Shown: positions 1-6,546, counted from the first letter of the stretch. The stretch is DNA of 11,730 bases from JBDTGE01 sp050742975 (GCA_050742975.1 JBOGDQ010000314.1:1-11730); one strand, 5' to 3'. Notes: generated from the sequence alone by a model not told the origin. Numbers and translations are program-made.

Positions 1-1
1 T

Positions 2-2281
2 GTCGGCACCGTAGGCGGCGTACATCTCGTCGGGCGTCGTCACGTTCTTCAGCGACTTGCCCATCTTCCCGTACTCACGGGTGACCGGCTCGCCGTCATG
101 CAGGTACGTGACGTCGGTGCCCTCGACCTTCTCCTGCACGCGTTCGGCGGGCACGTAGCTCCCCCGCGCATCGGTGTAGGCGTAAGCCTGCACATAGCCC
201 TGGTTCACCAGCCGGTGGAAGGGTTCGGACGAGGACACGTGACCTAGGTCGTACAGCACCTTGTGCCAGAACCGCGCGTACAGCAGGTGCAGCACCGCGT
301 GCTCGACCCCGCCGACGTACAGTTCGACCCCGCCCAACGGACGGTCGGCGCTGGGTCCCATCCAGTAGTGCTCGACGGCCGGGTCTACCAGGCGCTCGGT
401 GTTCGCGGGGTCCAGGTAGCGCAGTTCGTACCAGCACGAACCGGCCCAGTTCGGCATCGTGTTCGTCTCGCGGCGATACGTCTTCGCGCCGTCGCCCAGA
501 TCCAGTTGGACACTCACCCAGTCCTCCAGCCGGCCCAGCGGCGGCTCCGGAGTGGAGTCCGCGTCCTCCGGCGGAAAGGACTTCGGCGAAAAGTCGTCGG
601 TCTCGGGCAACTCCACCGGCAGCATCGAGTCGGGCAGCGCGATCGGCAGGCCGCGCTCGTCATAGACGATCGGGAACGGCTCGCCCCAGTACCGCTGACG
701 GCTGAACAGCCAGTCCCGCAAGCGGAAGGTCGTGGCGCCGCGGCCGTGACCGTCCGCTTCCAGCCACTCGATCATCTTCGCCTTGGCGTCGTCGACGCCC
801 AGCCCGTCCAGGCTCAGCCGGCCGTTTGACGAGTTGATCGCCGGGCCGTCCCCGGCGAATGCCTCCCCGTCAAAGCCCGTTGGCGGCTGCACGGTGCGGA
901 TGATCGGCAGGCCGAAGTTCTCGGCGAACGCCCAGTCCCGGTCGTCCTGACCGGGGACGGCCATGATCGCGCCCGTGCCATAGCCCATCAGCACATAGTC
1001 GGCGACGAATACCGGCAGTTGGGCGCCGGTGACCGGATTGGTGGCGTAGGAGCCGGTGAACACGCCGGTCTTGTCCTTGCCCTCGCCCGCCTGACGCTCC
1101 ATGTCCGACACCCGCGCGGCACGCGTCTGGTAGTCGGCGACCGCCTGGGCCGGCTTCGCGAAACCGCCGGTCCACCGCTCGTCGACCTCGTCCGGCCAGG
1201 CGTCGCTGGTCAGGCCGGCGACCATCGGGTGCTCGGGTGCCAGGACCATGTAGGTCGCGCCGAACAGCGTGTCCGGACGGGTGGTAAAGACCCCTACCAC
1301 CCCGGCCGGAGAGTCGAAACCGATGTGCGCACCGGTCGACTTGCCGATCCAGTTGCGCTGCATCGTGCGCACCTTGTCCGGCCAGTCGATGGACTCCAGG
1401 TCGTCCAGCAGCCGGTCGGCGTACGCGGTGATCCGCATCATCCACTGCGGCAGCGGCTTGCGGAACACCGGGAAGTTGCCGCGCTCGCTGCGGCCGTCGG
1501 AGGTGACCTCCTCGTTCGCCAGGACGGTGCCCAGGCCGGGGGCCCAGTTCACCATCGACTCGGAGCGGTAGGCCAGCCGGTGGTTGTCGACGACCTGGCG
1601 CTTCTCGACGTCCTCCAGGTCGGCCCAGTGACGCCCGAACGGGTTGGTGCCCTCAGCCGGCTCGCGGCGGTCGTCGTCGAACTCGGCGATCAGCTCGGCG
1701 ATCGGCCGGGCCCGGTTCTCCAGCACGTCGTACCAGGAGTTGAAGATCTGCAGGAAGATCCATTGGGTCCAGCGGTAGTAGGCGGGCTCGATCGTCGCGA
1801 CCGAGCGGCGCGTGTCGTGGCCCAGTCCCAGTCGTCGCAGCTGCTTGCGGAACACGACGATGTTCGCGTTGGTCGTCCTGCCCGGGTGCTCGCCGGTCTG
1901 CACGGCGTACTGCTCGGCAGGCAGCCCGAACGCGTCGAAGCCCATCGTGTGCAGCACGTTCGCGCCGCGCATGCGCAGGTACCGCGCGTAGACGTCCGTG
2001 CCGATGTAGCCCAGCGGGTGCCCGACGTGTAGGCCGGCGCCGGACGGGTACGGGAACATGTCCAGGACGTACGAGTGCGGCCGGATCGCCACCCGGTCGA
2101 AGCCGGCCGAGAGCGGGCCCGTGGGATTGGGTGCGTCGAACGTCCCCTCCCGATCCCAGCGGTCCTGCCACGATGTCTCGATCTCGTCCGCGATCGCCGC
2201 GTTGTACCGGTACGGCGGGATGTCCGCCGCTTGGTTCGACGCGGGCTCGGCGGGGTTACCGCCGGTGGGCGTGCTGCTCAT
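2..2281 (-). CDS. leuS: Leucyl-tRNA synthetase, N-terminal ~760 residues (partial)
   Basis: Class I aminoacyl-tRNA synthetase that charges tRNA-Leu with leucine in the cytoplasm. The reading frame is open from the ATG at 2281 to the left edge, giving 760 codons of a protein that is usually about 950 residues; the anticodon-binding and C-terminal domains lie outside. The HIGH-type signature is HVGHP (residues 85-89), preceded by PYPSGAGL. The CP1 editing domain shows TTRPDT (from 333) and GTGAIMAVPGQDDRDW (about 435-450), the two conserved editing-site motifs. The KMSKS loop reads KMGKS (739-743). The start is supported by an AGGGGAG ribosome-binding site 10 nt upstream. The gene is downstream of a gpgP-like gene on the same strand but has its own promoter and a structured leader, described separately. 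I am sure of the assignment. Confidence 0.97.
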   Translation of the reverse strand, partial: MSSTPTGGNPAEPASNQAADIPPYRYNAAIADEIETSWQDRWDREGTFDAPNPTGPLSAGFDRVAIRPHSYVLDMFPYPSGAGLHVGHPLGYIGTDVYARYLRMRGANVLHTMGFDAFGLPAEQYAVQTGEHPGRTTNANIVVFRKQLRRLGLGHDTRRSVATIEPAYYRWTQWIFLQIFNSWYDVLENRARPIAELIAEFDDDRREPAEGTNPFGRHWADLEDVEKRQVVDNHRLAYRSESMVNWAPGLGTVLANEEVTSDGRSERGNFPVFRKPLPQWMMRITAYADRLLDDLESIDWPDKVRTMQRNWIGKSTGAHIGFDSPAGVVGVFTTRPDTLFGATYMVLAPEHPMVAGLTSDAWPDEVDERWTGGFAKPAQAVADYQTRAARVSDMERQAGEGKDKTGVFTGSYATNPVTGAQLPVFVADYVLMGYGTGAIMAVPGQDDRDWAFAENFGLPIIRTVQPPTGFDGEAFAGDGPAINSSNGRLSLDGLGVDDAKAKMIEWLEADGHGRGATTFRLRDWLFSRQRYWGEPFPIVYDERGLPIALPDSMLPVELPETDDFSPKSFPPEDADSTPEPPLGRLEDWVSVQLDLGDGAKTYRRETNTMPNWAGSCWYELRYLDPANTERLVDPAVEHYWMGPSADRPLGGVELYVGGVEHAVLHLLYARFWHKVLYDLGHVSSSEPFHRLVNQGYVQAYAYTDARGSYVPAERVQEKVEGTDVTYLHDGEPVTREYGKMGKSLKNVTTPDEMYAAYGAD

Positions 2282-2291
2282 GTGGCTCTGG

Positions 2292-2298
2292 CTCCCCT
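2292..2298 (-). promoter_or_regulatory. Ribosome-binding site of leuS
   Basis: AGGGGAG lies 10 nt before the leuS ATG and supports that start. Its last three bases begin a GAGCC copy (2294-2290) that is complementary to the GGCTC in the 3' arm of the leader hairpin at 2329-2354. The site could therefore be sequestered when that hairpin is open; this is inference. Confidence 0.6.
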
Positions 2299-2416
2299 GG
2301 TTGGTACGCCTGGCTCCGGACAGACGAAGAGCCCCTGCAGATCTGCAGAGGCTCGGCCGCGCTGGCGGCGGGTGCTGTCAGCGCGGCTCGGCAAGGAACA
2401 GGCGTCCGGTATTCAC
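2299..2416 (-). promoter_or_regulatory. Structured leuS leader, candidate leucine-responsive attenuator
   Basis: Three perfect or near-perfect stems nest in the leuS leader. P1 pairs ACGCCTG (2399-2405, overlapping Arg-5 and Leu-6 codons of the leader peptide) with CAGGCGT (2306-2312); two further G-C pairs form across a one-base bulge. P1 encloses P2 and P3. P2 is GCCGCGCTG (2379-2387) with CAGCGCGGC (2356-2364), 9 bp with a 14-nt loop, and its 5' arm includes the first two bases of the leader stop codon. P3 (2329-2354) is 11 bp with one U-G pair and a GATC loop. GAGCC occurs five times in the leader (2389-2385, 2354-2350, 2316-2312, 2294-2290, 2288-2284), so the single GGCTC arm of P3 has alternative partners, two of them beside the leuS start. 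P3 is not followed by a clear U-run, so translational control is at least as likely as termination. Leader-peptide attenuators have been predicted for leuS in some Streptomyces. The stems are seen directly; the function is inferred. Confidence 0.6.
2378..2416 (-). CDS. Candidate leuS leader peptide, 12 residues, leaderless
   Basis: A short ORF, GTG to TGA, encodes MNTGRLFLAEPR. Leu-6 is CTG and Leu-8 is CTT, a codon expected to be uncommon in a genome this GC-rich. The GTG lies 7 nt after a TATCCT -10 element, so it would be at or next to the 5' end of the mRNA and be translated without a ribosome-binding site. The Leu-6 codon is inside the 5' strand of stem P1 and the stop codon enters stem P2, so a ribosome slowed at the Leu codons would change which stems can form upstream of leuS. 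Only two Leu codons is modest for a classical attenuator. Chance occurrence of a 12-codon ORF is common, so the case rests on the combined position, promoter and structure. Confidence 0.5.
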   Translation of the reverse strand: MNTGRLFLAEPR

Positions 2417-2658
2417 ACCTGCGAGGATACCGCCCGGGGGCCGTGAGAGCGCCAGCAGAGCGGGGGTCCAGGTGCACGCCCCGCGTCCGCCGTCCGTCGC
2501 CGCCGAACGCGGGGGCACCTGACGCTCACGATAGAGCGCCGCCGGCCGTGACGGCGCACCGATCCCGTGTGGCGTCGCTCACTCGACCTCCTTCGTCGGC
2601 CGCAGAGACGTAGCTGCACTCGACGGTTCGCTCGCAAGCTCGCTCACGTACCTCCTGC
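2413..2658 (-). other. Intergenic stretch with three GTGA-linked mini-ORFs, no confident gene
   Basis: Between the gpgP-like stop and the leuS leader the minus strand holds three short frames. The first (2579-2647, 22 residues) follows AGGAGGT at very short spacing. The second (2526-2582, 18 residues) follows AAGGAGGT 3 nt upstream of its GTG. The third (2413-2529, 38 residues) is Arg- and Pro-rich. Each starts within a GTGA that also contains the stop of the previous frame, and the third ends in the GTGA that starts the leuS leader peptide. The stretch contains the GCGAGC direct repeat (GCGAGCTTGCGAGC) and three GTGAGCG copies, so the chain may come from repeat-like sequence rather than selection. 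I recognise no protein family. Confidence 0.3.
2424..2429 (-). promoter_or_regulatory. -10 element of the leuS transcription unit
   Basis: TATCCT fits the TANNNT consensus of actinobacterial housekeeping promoters. It ends 7 nt before the GTG of the leader ORF, so the predicted transcription start coincides with that GTG. No convincing -35 hexamer is present 17-18 bp upstream; the best sequence there is GGCGCT. Confidence 0.5.
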
Positions 2659-3324
2659 TCAGGCGTCCGCGTCGGGTGCGTCCTCGCCGAGCTCACCGAG
2701 CAGGACCGGCAGCGGCGCCACCCCGCCCGGCGCGCCGATGTTGTGCGCGCGCAGTCGCCACCGCGGCGCCACCCCGTCGTTCCGCTCGGCCATCAGCTCG
2801 GACCAGTGGCAGTTCGCCAGCGGGCCGAGTGGGTGGATCTGCTGCGGGATGCCGAGCATCGAGTTGCACAGCGCCATCGCGGTCGCGCTGTGCGTGACGA
2901 GCACAGCGGTCTCGACCTCGGGTAGATCGGTGAACGCTGCTACCGCCCGCGCGGCAACCTGGTCCCGAGTCTCCCCGCCTCGACGGCTGACGTCCCCGCC
3001 GGCGATCCACTCGGCGTACTCGTCCGGGAACTGCGCCGCGACGTCGTCACGGGTCAGTCCCTCCCAGTGCCCGAGCGAGCGCTCACGCAGCCGGGGTTCG
3101 ACCGTGACGCTCACGCCGGTGACCTCCCCGAGCGGAACCGCTGTCTGGGTGGCGCGTTGCGCGTCGGAGCTGACCAGCAGCTGCGGCCGCAGCGCCGCGA
3201 TCAGGGCAGCCACCTCGTAGGCCTGCGCCCGACCGACCTCGTCCAGCGGTGGATCGGCCTGGCCCTGGAACCTGCGCTCAGCGTTCCACGCGGTCCGCCC
3301 GTGCCGCAGGAGTATGAGTCTCAC
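2659..3324 (-). CDS. Histidine phosphatase superfamily protein, GpgP-like
   Basis: A 221-residue cytoplasmic member of the phosphoglycerate mutase-like (histidine phosphatase) family. The catalytic RHG is at residues 7-9 (His-8). Further active-site positions are Arg-57 in the SSDAQRA segment, Glu-81 in RERSLG, and His-145 in VTHS. The GTG start overlaps the rsfS stop as GTGA, which argues for translational coupling and for this start over longer frames. Following nadD and rsfS, it occupies the position of mycobacterial Rv2419c, a glucosyl-3-phosphoglycerate phosphatase (GpgP) of methylglucose lipopolysaccharide synthesis, and shares the RWRL-x-x-x-N segment near its C-terminus. The GG that often follows the second catalytic His is SA here. 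The family is certain; the substrate is an inference from position and weak similarity, and a general phosphatase role remains possible. Confidence 0.88.
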   Translation of the reverse strand: MRLILLRHGRTAWNAERRFQGQADPPLDEVGRAQAYEVAALIAALRPQLLVSSDAQRATQTAVPLGEVTGVSVTVEPRLRERSLGHWEGLTRDDVAAQFPDEYAEWIAGGDVSRRGGETRDQVAARAVAAFTDLPEVETAVLVTHSATAMALCNSMLGIPQQIHPLGPLANCHWSELMAERNDGVAPRWRLRAHNIGAPGGVAPLPVLLGELGEDAPDADA

Positions 3325-3704
3325 TGAGCTTCGGGCGTGGCCGCTGACCCGTCCTCGAACGGGATGAACGGGCAGTCCTTCCAGAGGCGCTCGAGCGCGT
3401 AGAACACCCGCTCCTCGGCATGCTGGATGTGCACCACGATGTCCGAGTAGTCCAGCAGCACCCACCGGCCGTCGCGCCGGCCCTCGCGCCGCAGCGGCTT
3501 GTGCCCGGCCAGGCGCAGCTTCTCCTCGACCTCGTCGACGATCGCCTCGACCTGTCGCTCGTTGCTGCCTGTCGCGATGACGAACACGTCGGTGATGGCC
3601 AGCCGATCGCTCACGTCGATGAGCACGATGTCGGTGGCCAGCTTGTCGTCGGCCGCGCGAGCGGCCGTCCGCGCCAGCTCGATTGCGGGGTCAGTGGCAG
3701 TCAC
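3321..3704 (-). CDS. rsfS: Ribosomal silencing factor RsfS
   Basis: A 127-residue protein of the RsfS/DUF143 (Iojap) family, which binds ribosomal protein uL14 on the 50S subunit and blocks subunit joining when nutrients are scarce. Family segments seen are DVFVIATGSNERQVEAI (39-55), WVLLDYSDIVVHI (81-93) and ERVFYALERLW (98-108). The length is normal. The GTG start at 3704 gives the usual family N-terminus and lies 11 bp after the nadD stop; no strong ribosome-binding site is visible, which fits co-translation with nadD. The downstream gene begins within this stop codon. The nadD-rsfS pair is a very common bacterial arrangement. Confidence 0.95.
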   Translation of the reverse strand: MTATDPAIELARTAARAADDKLATDIVLIDVSDRLAITDVFVIATGSNERQVEAIVDEVEEKLRLAGHKPLRREGRRDGRWVLLDYSDIVVHIQHAEERVFYALERLWKDCPFIPFEDGSAATPEAQ

Positions 3705-3715
3705 GACGATCGAGT

Positions 3716-4306
3716 CTACGGGCCGGTCCGGTACAGGCCGTGCTTGCTGATGTACTGGACCACGCCGTCGGGGACCAGGTACCAGACCGGGTGGCCGGCC
3801 TGGACCCGGTCGCGGCAGTCGCTGGACGAGATGGCCATGGCCGGGACGTCCACCAGGGTCACCGCGTCCGTCGGCAGGTGTGCCGCCGAGAGCTCGTAGC
3901 CGGGCCGGGTGACGCCGACGAAGTGCGCCGACCGCAGGGCATCCGGCGAGTCCTTCCAGGACAGGATCTGGCCCAGCGCGTCGGCGCCGGTGATGAAGAA
4001 CAGCTCGGCGTCCGGACGCTGACCGGCGATGTCGCGGATCGTGTCGACGGTGTACGTCGGCCCGCTCCGGTCGATGTCGACGCGGCTCACCCAGAACCGC
4101 GGGTTGGACGCGGTCGCGATCACCGCCATCAGGTAGCGGTGCTCGGCCGGGCTGACCCGCCGTTCGGATTTCTGCCACGGCTCGCCGGTCGGGACGAAGA
4201 TGACCTCGTCCAGCTCGAACAGCGAAGCCACCTCGCTCGCCGCGACCAGGTGTCCGTGGTGGATCGGGTCGAACGTGCCACCCATGATCCCGACCCGCTG
4301 CGCCAT
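3716..4306 (-). CDS. nadD: Nicotinate-nucleotide adenylyltransferase
   Basis: Transfers AMP from ATP to nicotinate mononucleotide to make deamido-NAD, the penultimate step of NAD synthesis. The 196-residue protein carries the nucleotidyltransferase signature GGTFDPIHHGH (9-19), the SGPTYTVDT segment (81-89) and the ISSSDCR motif (159-165), all typical of NadD. The ATG at 4306 gives the standard N-terminus. Upstream, TAGGAT ends 6 nt before the ATG; it can be read as a -10 element for a leaderless mRNA or, through its AGGA, as a weak ribosome-binding site. It is the first gene of a tight group with rsfS and the gpgP-like gene. Confidence 0.97.
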   Translation of the reverse strand: MAQRVGIMGGTFDPIHHGHLVAASEVASLFELDEVIFVPTGEPWQKSERRVSPAEHRYLMAVIATASNPRFWVSRVDIDRSGPTYTVDTIRDIAGQRPDAELFFITGADALGQILSWKDSPDALRSAHFVGVTRPGYELSAAHLPTDAVTLVDVPAMAISSSDCRDRVQAGHPVWYLVPDGVVQYISKHGLYRTGP

Positions 4307-4312
4307 TGCCGA

Positions 4313-4318
4313 ATCCTA
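4313..4318 (-). promoter_or_regulatory. Candidate -10 element of nadD, leaderless spacing
   Basis: TAGGAT (TANNNT) lies exactly 6 nt before the nadD ATG. The same CCTAGGAT octamer followed by 6 nt and ATG occurs in front of the S9 peptidase gene. No -35 hexamer is recognisable. A Shine-Dalgarno reading (AGGA) cannot be excluded. Confidence 0.45.
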
Positions 4319-4357
4319 GGTGACCCAGCACGCGATGAGCGCTCGCGCGAAGAGCCG

Positions 4358-4388
4358 CGCGCGGCGCGACGAAGGAGCTTGCCGCGCG
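4358..4388 (-). terminator. GC-rich hairpin between the acyl-CoA reductase and nadD
   Basis: CGCGCGGC (4358-4365) pairs perfectly with GCCGCGCG (4381-4388) across a 15-nt loop, 8 bp in all. It lies about 57 bp after the reductase stop and 52 bp before the nadD start. There is no T-run on either side, so termination is only a possibility; in GC-rich actinobacteria hairpins without U-tracts are frequent between genes. The rest of the 138-bp gap shows nothing else I recognise apart from the nadD -10. Confidence 0.35.
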
Positions 4389-4444
4389 GACCGAGTGATC
4401 CACCCGCTCTTTGGGGTTGGTCGCGAAGGACGCCTGCGCGGGTT

Positions 4445-6454
4445 CTACCAGTGCACGCCGCGCAGGATGTGCGCGAACGCCACGCTCTCGGTCGACGGCT
4501 CGTCCTCGATCTTGCGCTGACGGTCCGTGCCCCTGGCCGCGTGCGAATCGGGGAAGATCTTGTAGCCGGCGTTGAGGATGACGTCCACACCGCGCGGCGC
4601 CACCTGGTACAGCAGTTCGCCCGCATTGCCGAGCGTGGTACCGACCTTCTTCGGCTTGCGGATCATCGCCCGGCAGATCATGTCCGCGGCCTCGGGCGGC
4701 GTCATGGTCGGGAACCGGTCGTACATCTTCGTCGGCGCGATCATCGGCGTGCGCACCAACGGCATGTCGATCGTCGTCAGGTGCACCCCGTCGTCGATGA
4801 CCTCGGAGGCGATGCAGCGGCTGAACGCGTCCAGCGCCGCCTTCGACGCGACGTACGCGGAGAAGCGCGGCGTGTTGGTCTGCACCCCGATCGAGCTGAT
4901 GTTGATGATGTGCCCACCCTTGCGGCCGTCCGGGCTGGGCTGGCGCATGATCGGCAGCAGCGTCAGCACGAGCCGAACCGCGCCGAAGTAGTTCAGCTGC
5001 ATCGTGCGCTCGTAGTCGTGGAAGCGGTCGTAGGAAAGCGCGACCGAGCGCCGGATCGAGCGCCCGGCGTTGTTGACCAGGACGTCGACGCGGCCGTGCT
5101 CGGCCAGCACCTCCTTGGCCATCCGCTCGATGTCGTTCATGTCCGACAGGTCGGCGCGGTGGACGAACGCGACACCGCCCAGGTCCTCGATCTCCGCGCG
5201 GGTCTGCTCGAGCTTGTCCAGGCCACGCGCGACCAGGATGACCCGCCCTCCGGCCGCTCCGACGCGCAGCGCCGTCGCGCGGCCGATACCCGACGACGCA
5301 CCGGTGATCAACACGGTCTTGCCGCGGATCGCGCGGGCCAGCGTCTTGTCCTTGCGGCGATCCGGGCTGTACGCGCGCTCCCAGTACTCCCAGAGCGTCT
5401 GCGCGTACGTCGCGACCGGCGGCACCGCGATCCCTGAGCCGGCCAGCGCCTGCTCGGCCCTGGTGGAGTCGAAGTGGGTCGGGTAGGTCAGGTAGGCGAA
5501 CATCTCGCGGGGGATGCCGAGCTCGGCCAGCGCCAGATCGGTGACCTGCCGGGCGCCGGGAAGCCGGGCCAGGGTGGATGCGAGCCGGACGGGCAGCGCG
5601 TCCATCGACCGGGCGTCGACGTTCACGGCCGGGCCGGGTGCGTGGGCCGCCTTGGTCAGAACCTTGATGAGCCCGGCGACCGTCAGCGGCTCGGGATCGG
5701 TGAGGTGGAACGTCTGCCCGTCGAGGTCGGGCTGGTGGGCGATGTGGTCCAGCGCCTTGGCCACGAAGTCGACCGGGACGAGGTTGATCTCGCCGCCGTC
5801 GATCCCCACCCCGCGCAGCCAGGACGGCAGCGCACCGCGCAACCGCTGGATGGTGCGGAAGAGGTAGTAGGGACCGTCGATCTTGTCGATCTCGCCGGTC
5901 TCGCTGTGCCCGACCACGACGCCGGGGCGGTACACCCGCCACGGGACCACGCGCTGGTTGCGCACCACGCCCTCGGACTCGTGCTTGGTCGCGTAGTAAG
6001 GGTTGTGCCGGACGTCCTCGGCCTCGTCGAACATGTCCTCGGTGAACGTGCCGCGGTACAGGCCGGCGGCCGCGATCGAGCTGACCTGGTGGAAGTGGCC
6101 CGCGTGGACCGTCTCGGCGAGCTGGAGCGCGTGCCTGGTCCCCTCGACGTTCGCCGCGTGCTGGCTGTCGGCATCGGCGGTGAGGTCGTAGATCGCGGCG
6201 AGGTGGAAGAAGTGCTCGATCGCGCCGTCGAGCTTGTCGACGTCGTCCGGGTTGACACCGAGCCTGGGCTTGGACAGGTCGCCGACCACGGGGGCGATCC
6301 GGTCGTCTTCGTCGCCCAGCCGGGCCTTGAGGTCCTCGAGCTTGTCCAGCGAGCCGGCGCGGCAGAGCGCGTAGATCGGTCCCTCCCGCCTGAGCAGTTC
6401 GACGAGCAGGAACCGGCCGATGAATCCCGTGGCGCCGGTAACGAAGTAAGCCAT
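4445..6454 (-). CDS. acrA1: Bifunctional fatty acyl-CoA reductase, two SDR domains (AcrA1/Maqu_2220 type)
   Basis: A 669-residue protein with two fused short-chain dehydrogenase domains, predicted to reduce long-chain acyl-CoA through the aldehyde to the fatty alcohol with NADPH. The N-terminal extended SDR domain has GATGFIG (7-13), the VSS segment (124-126) and Y153-x-x-x-K157. The C-terminal classical SDR domain has TGASSGIG (384-391), NNAGRSIRR (461-469), Ser-520/Ser-521 and Y534-x-x-x-K538. Order and length, the NNAGRSIRR and RTMQLNYFG segments, and the C-terminal VAFAHILRGVHW closely match what I recall of Marinobacter Maqu_2220 and of Mycobacterium AcrA1 (Rv3391), enzymes of fatty alcohol and wax ester metabolism. 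Both active sites look intact. The ATG is preceded by an AGGGGGA ribosome-binding site 4 nt upstream. It is divergent from a two-component system. Substrate range and pathway are inferred; no wax ester synthase is in the window. Confidence 0.9.
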   Translation of the reverse strand: MAYFVTGATGFIGRFLLVELLRREGPIYALCRAGSLDKLEDLKARLGDEDDRIAPVVGDLSKPRLGVNPDDVDKLDGAIEHFFHLAAIYDLTADADSQHAANVEGTRHALQLAETVHAGHFHQVSSIAAAGLYRGTFTEDMFDEAEDVRHNPYYATKHESEGVVRNQRVVPWRVYRPGVVVGHSETGEIDKIDGPYYLFRTIQRLRGALPSWLRGVGIDGGEINLVPVDFVAKALDHIAHQPDLDGQTFHLTDPEPLTVAGLIKVLTKAAHAPGPAVNVDARSMDALPVRLASTLARLPGARQVTDLALAELGIPREMFAYLTYPTHFDSTRAEQALAGSGIAVPPVATYAQTLWEYWERAYSPDRRKDKTLARAIRGKTVLITGASSGIGRATALRVGAAGGRVILVARGLDKLEQTRAEIEDLGGVAFVHRADLSDMNDIERMAKEVLAEHGRVDVLVNNAGRSIRRSVALSYDRFHDYERTMQLNYFGAVRLVLTLLPIMRQPSPDGRKGGHIINISSIGVQTNTPRFSAYVASKAALDAFSRCIASEVIDDGVHLTTIDMPLVRTPMIAPTKMYDRFPTMTPPEAADMICRAMIRKPKKVGTTLGNAGELLYQVAPRGVDVILNAGYKIFPDSHAARGTDRQRKIEDEPSTESVAFAHILRGVHW

Positions 6455-6458
6455 GTGG

Positions 6459-6465
6459 TCCCCCT
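6459..6465 (-). promoter_or_regulatory. Ribosome-binding site of the acyl-CoA reductase gene
   Basis: AGGGGGA, 4 nt before the ATG at 6454, fixes that start. This gene is therefore translated from a leadered mRNA, unlike several neighbours. Confidence 0.65.
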
Positions 6466-6477
6466 GCGGCGAGTGGT

Positions 6478-6514
6478 AGTGGAAGTCTCGTGCACGGGTC
6501 GTCGAACTTCCACT
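6478..6514 (-). repeat. Inverted repeat in the divergent reductase/kinase region
   Basis: AGTGGAAGT (6478-6486) and ACTTCCACT (6506-6514) are perfect 9-bp inverted arms separated by 19 bp. Between them sits the palindrome CGTGCACG (6489-6496). The repeat is 24-60 bp upstream of the reductase ATG and about 110-145 bp upstream of the kinase start. It could be an operator for a dimeric regulator or a hairpin in the reductase 5' untranslated region. No known regulator motif was recognised. Confidence 0.6.
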
Positions 6515-6546
6515 CGGCGCTCGTGCCGGTGACGTTCTGCACGCGT

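Noticed and set aside
1019..2032. Plus-strand frame opposite leuS
   Set aside because: leuS is unambiguous here; the opposite frame is an Arg/Val/His-rich shadow.
2282..2416. T-box riboswitch upstream of leuS
   Set aside because: I found no specifier-loop arrangement and no T-box consensus bulge able to pair with the tRNA acceptor end. The leader peptide with nested stems explains the sequence better.
2659..3465. Longer version of the histidine phosphatase
   Set aside because: The extra 47 residues overlap rsfS in another frame. The GTG at 3324 places RHG at residues 7-9, as is usual, and overlaps the rsfS stop as GTGA.
3683..5437. Long plus-strand frame opposite nadD and the reductase
   Set aside because: Rich in Arg, Asp, Val and His, no domain, fully covered by recognised minus-strand genes.
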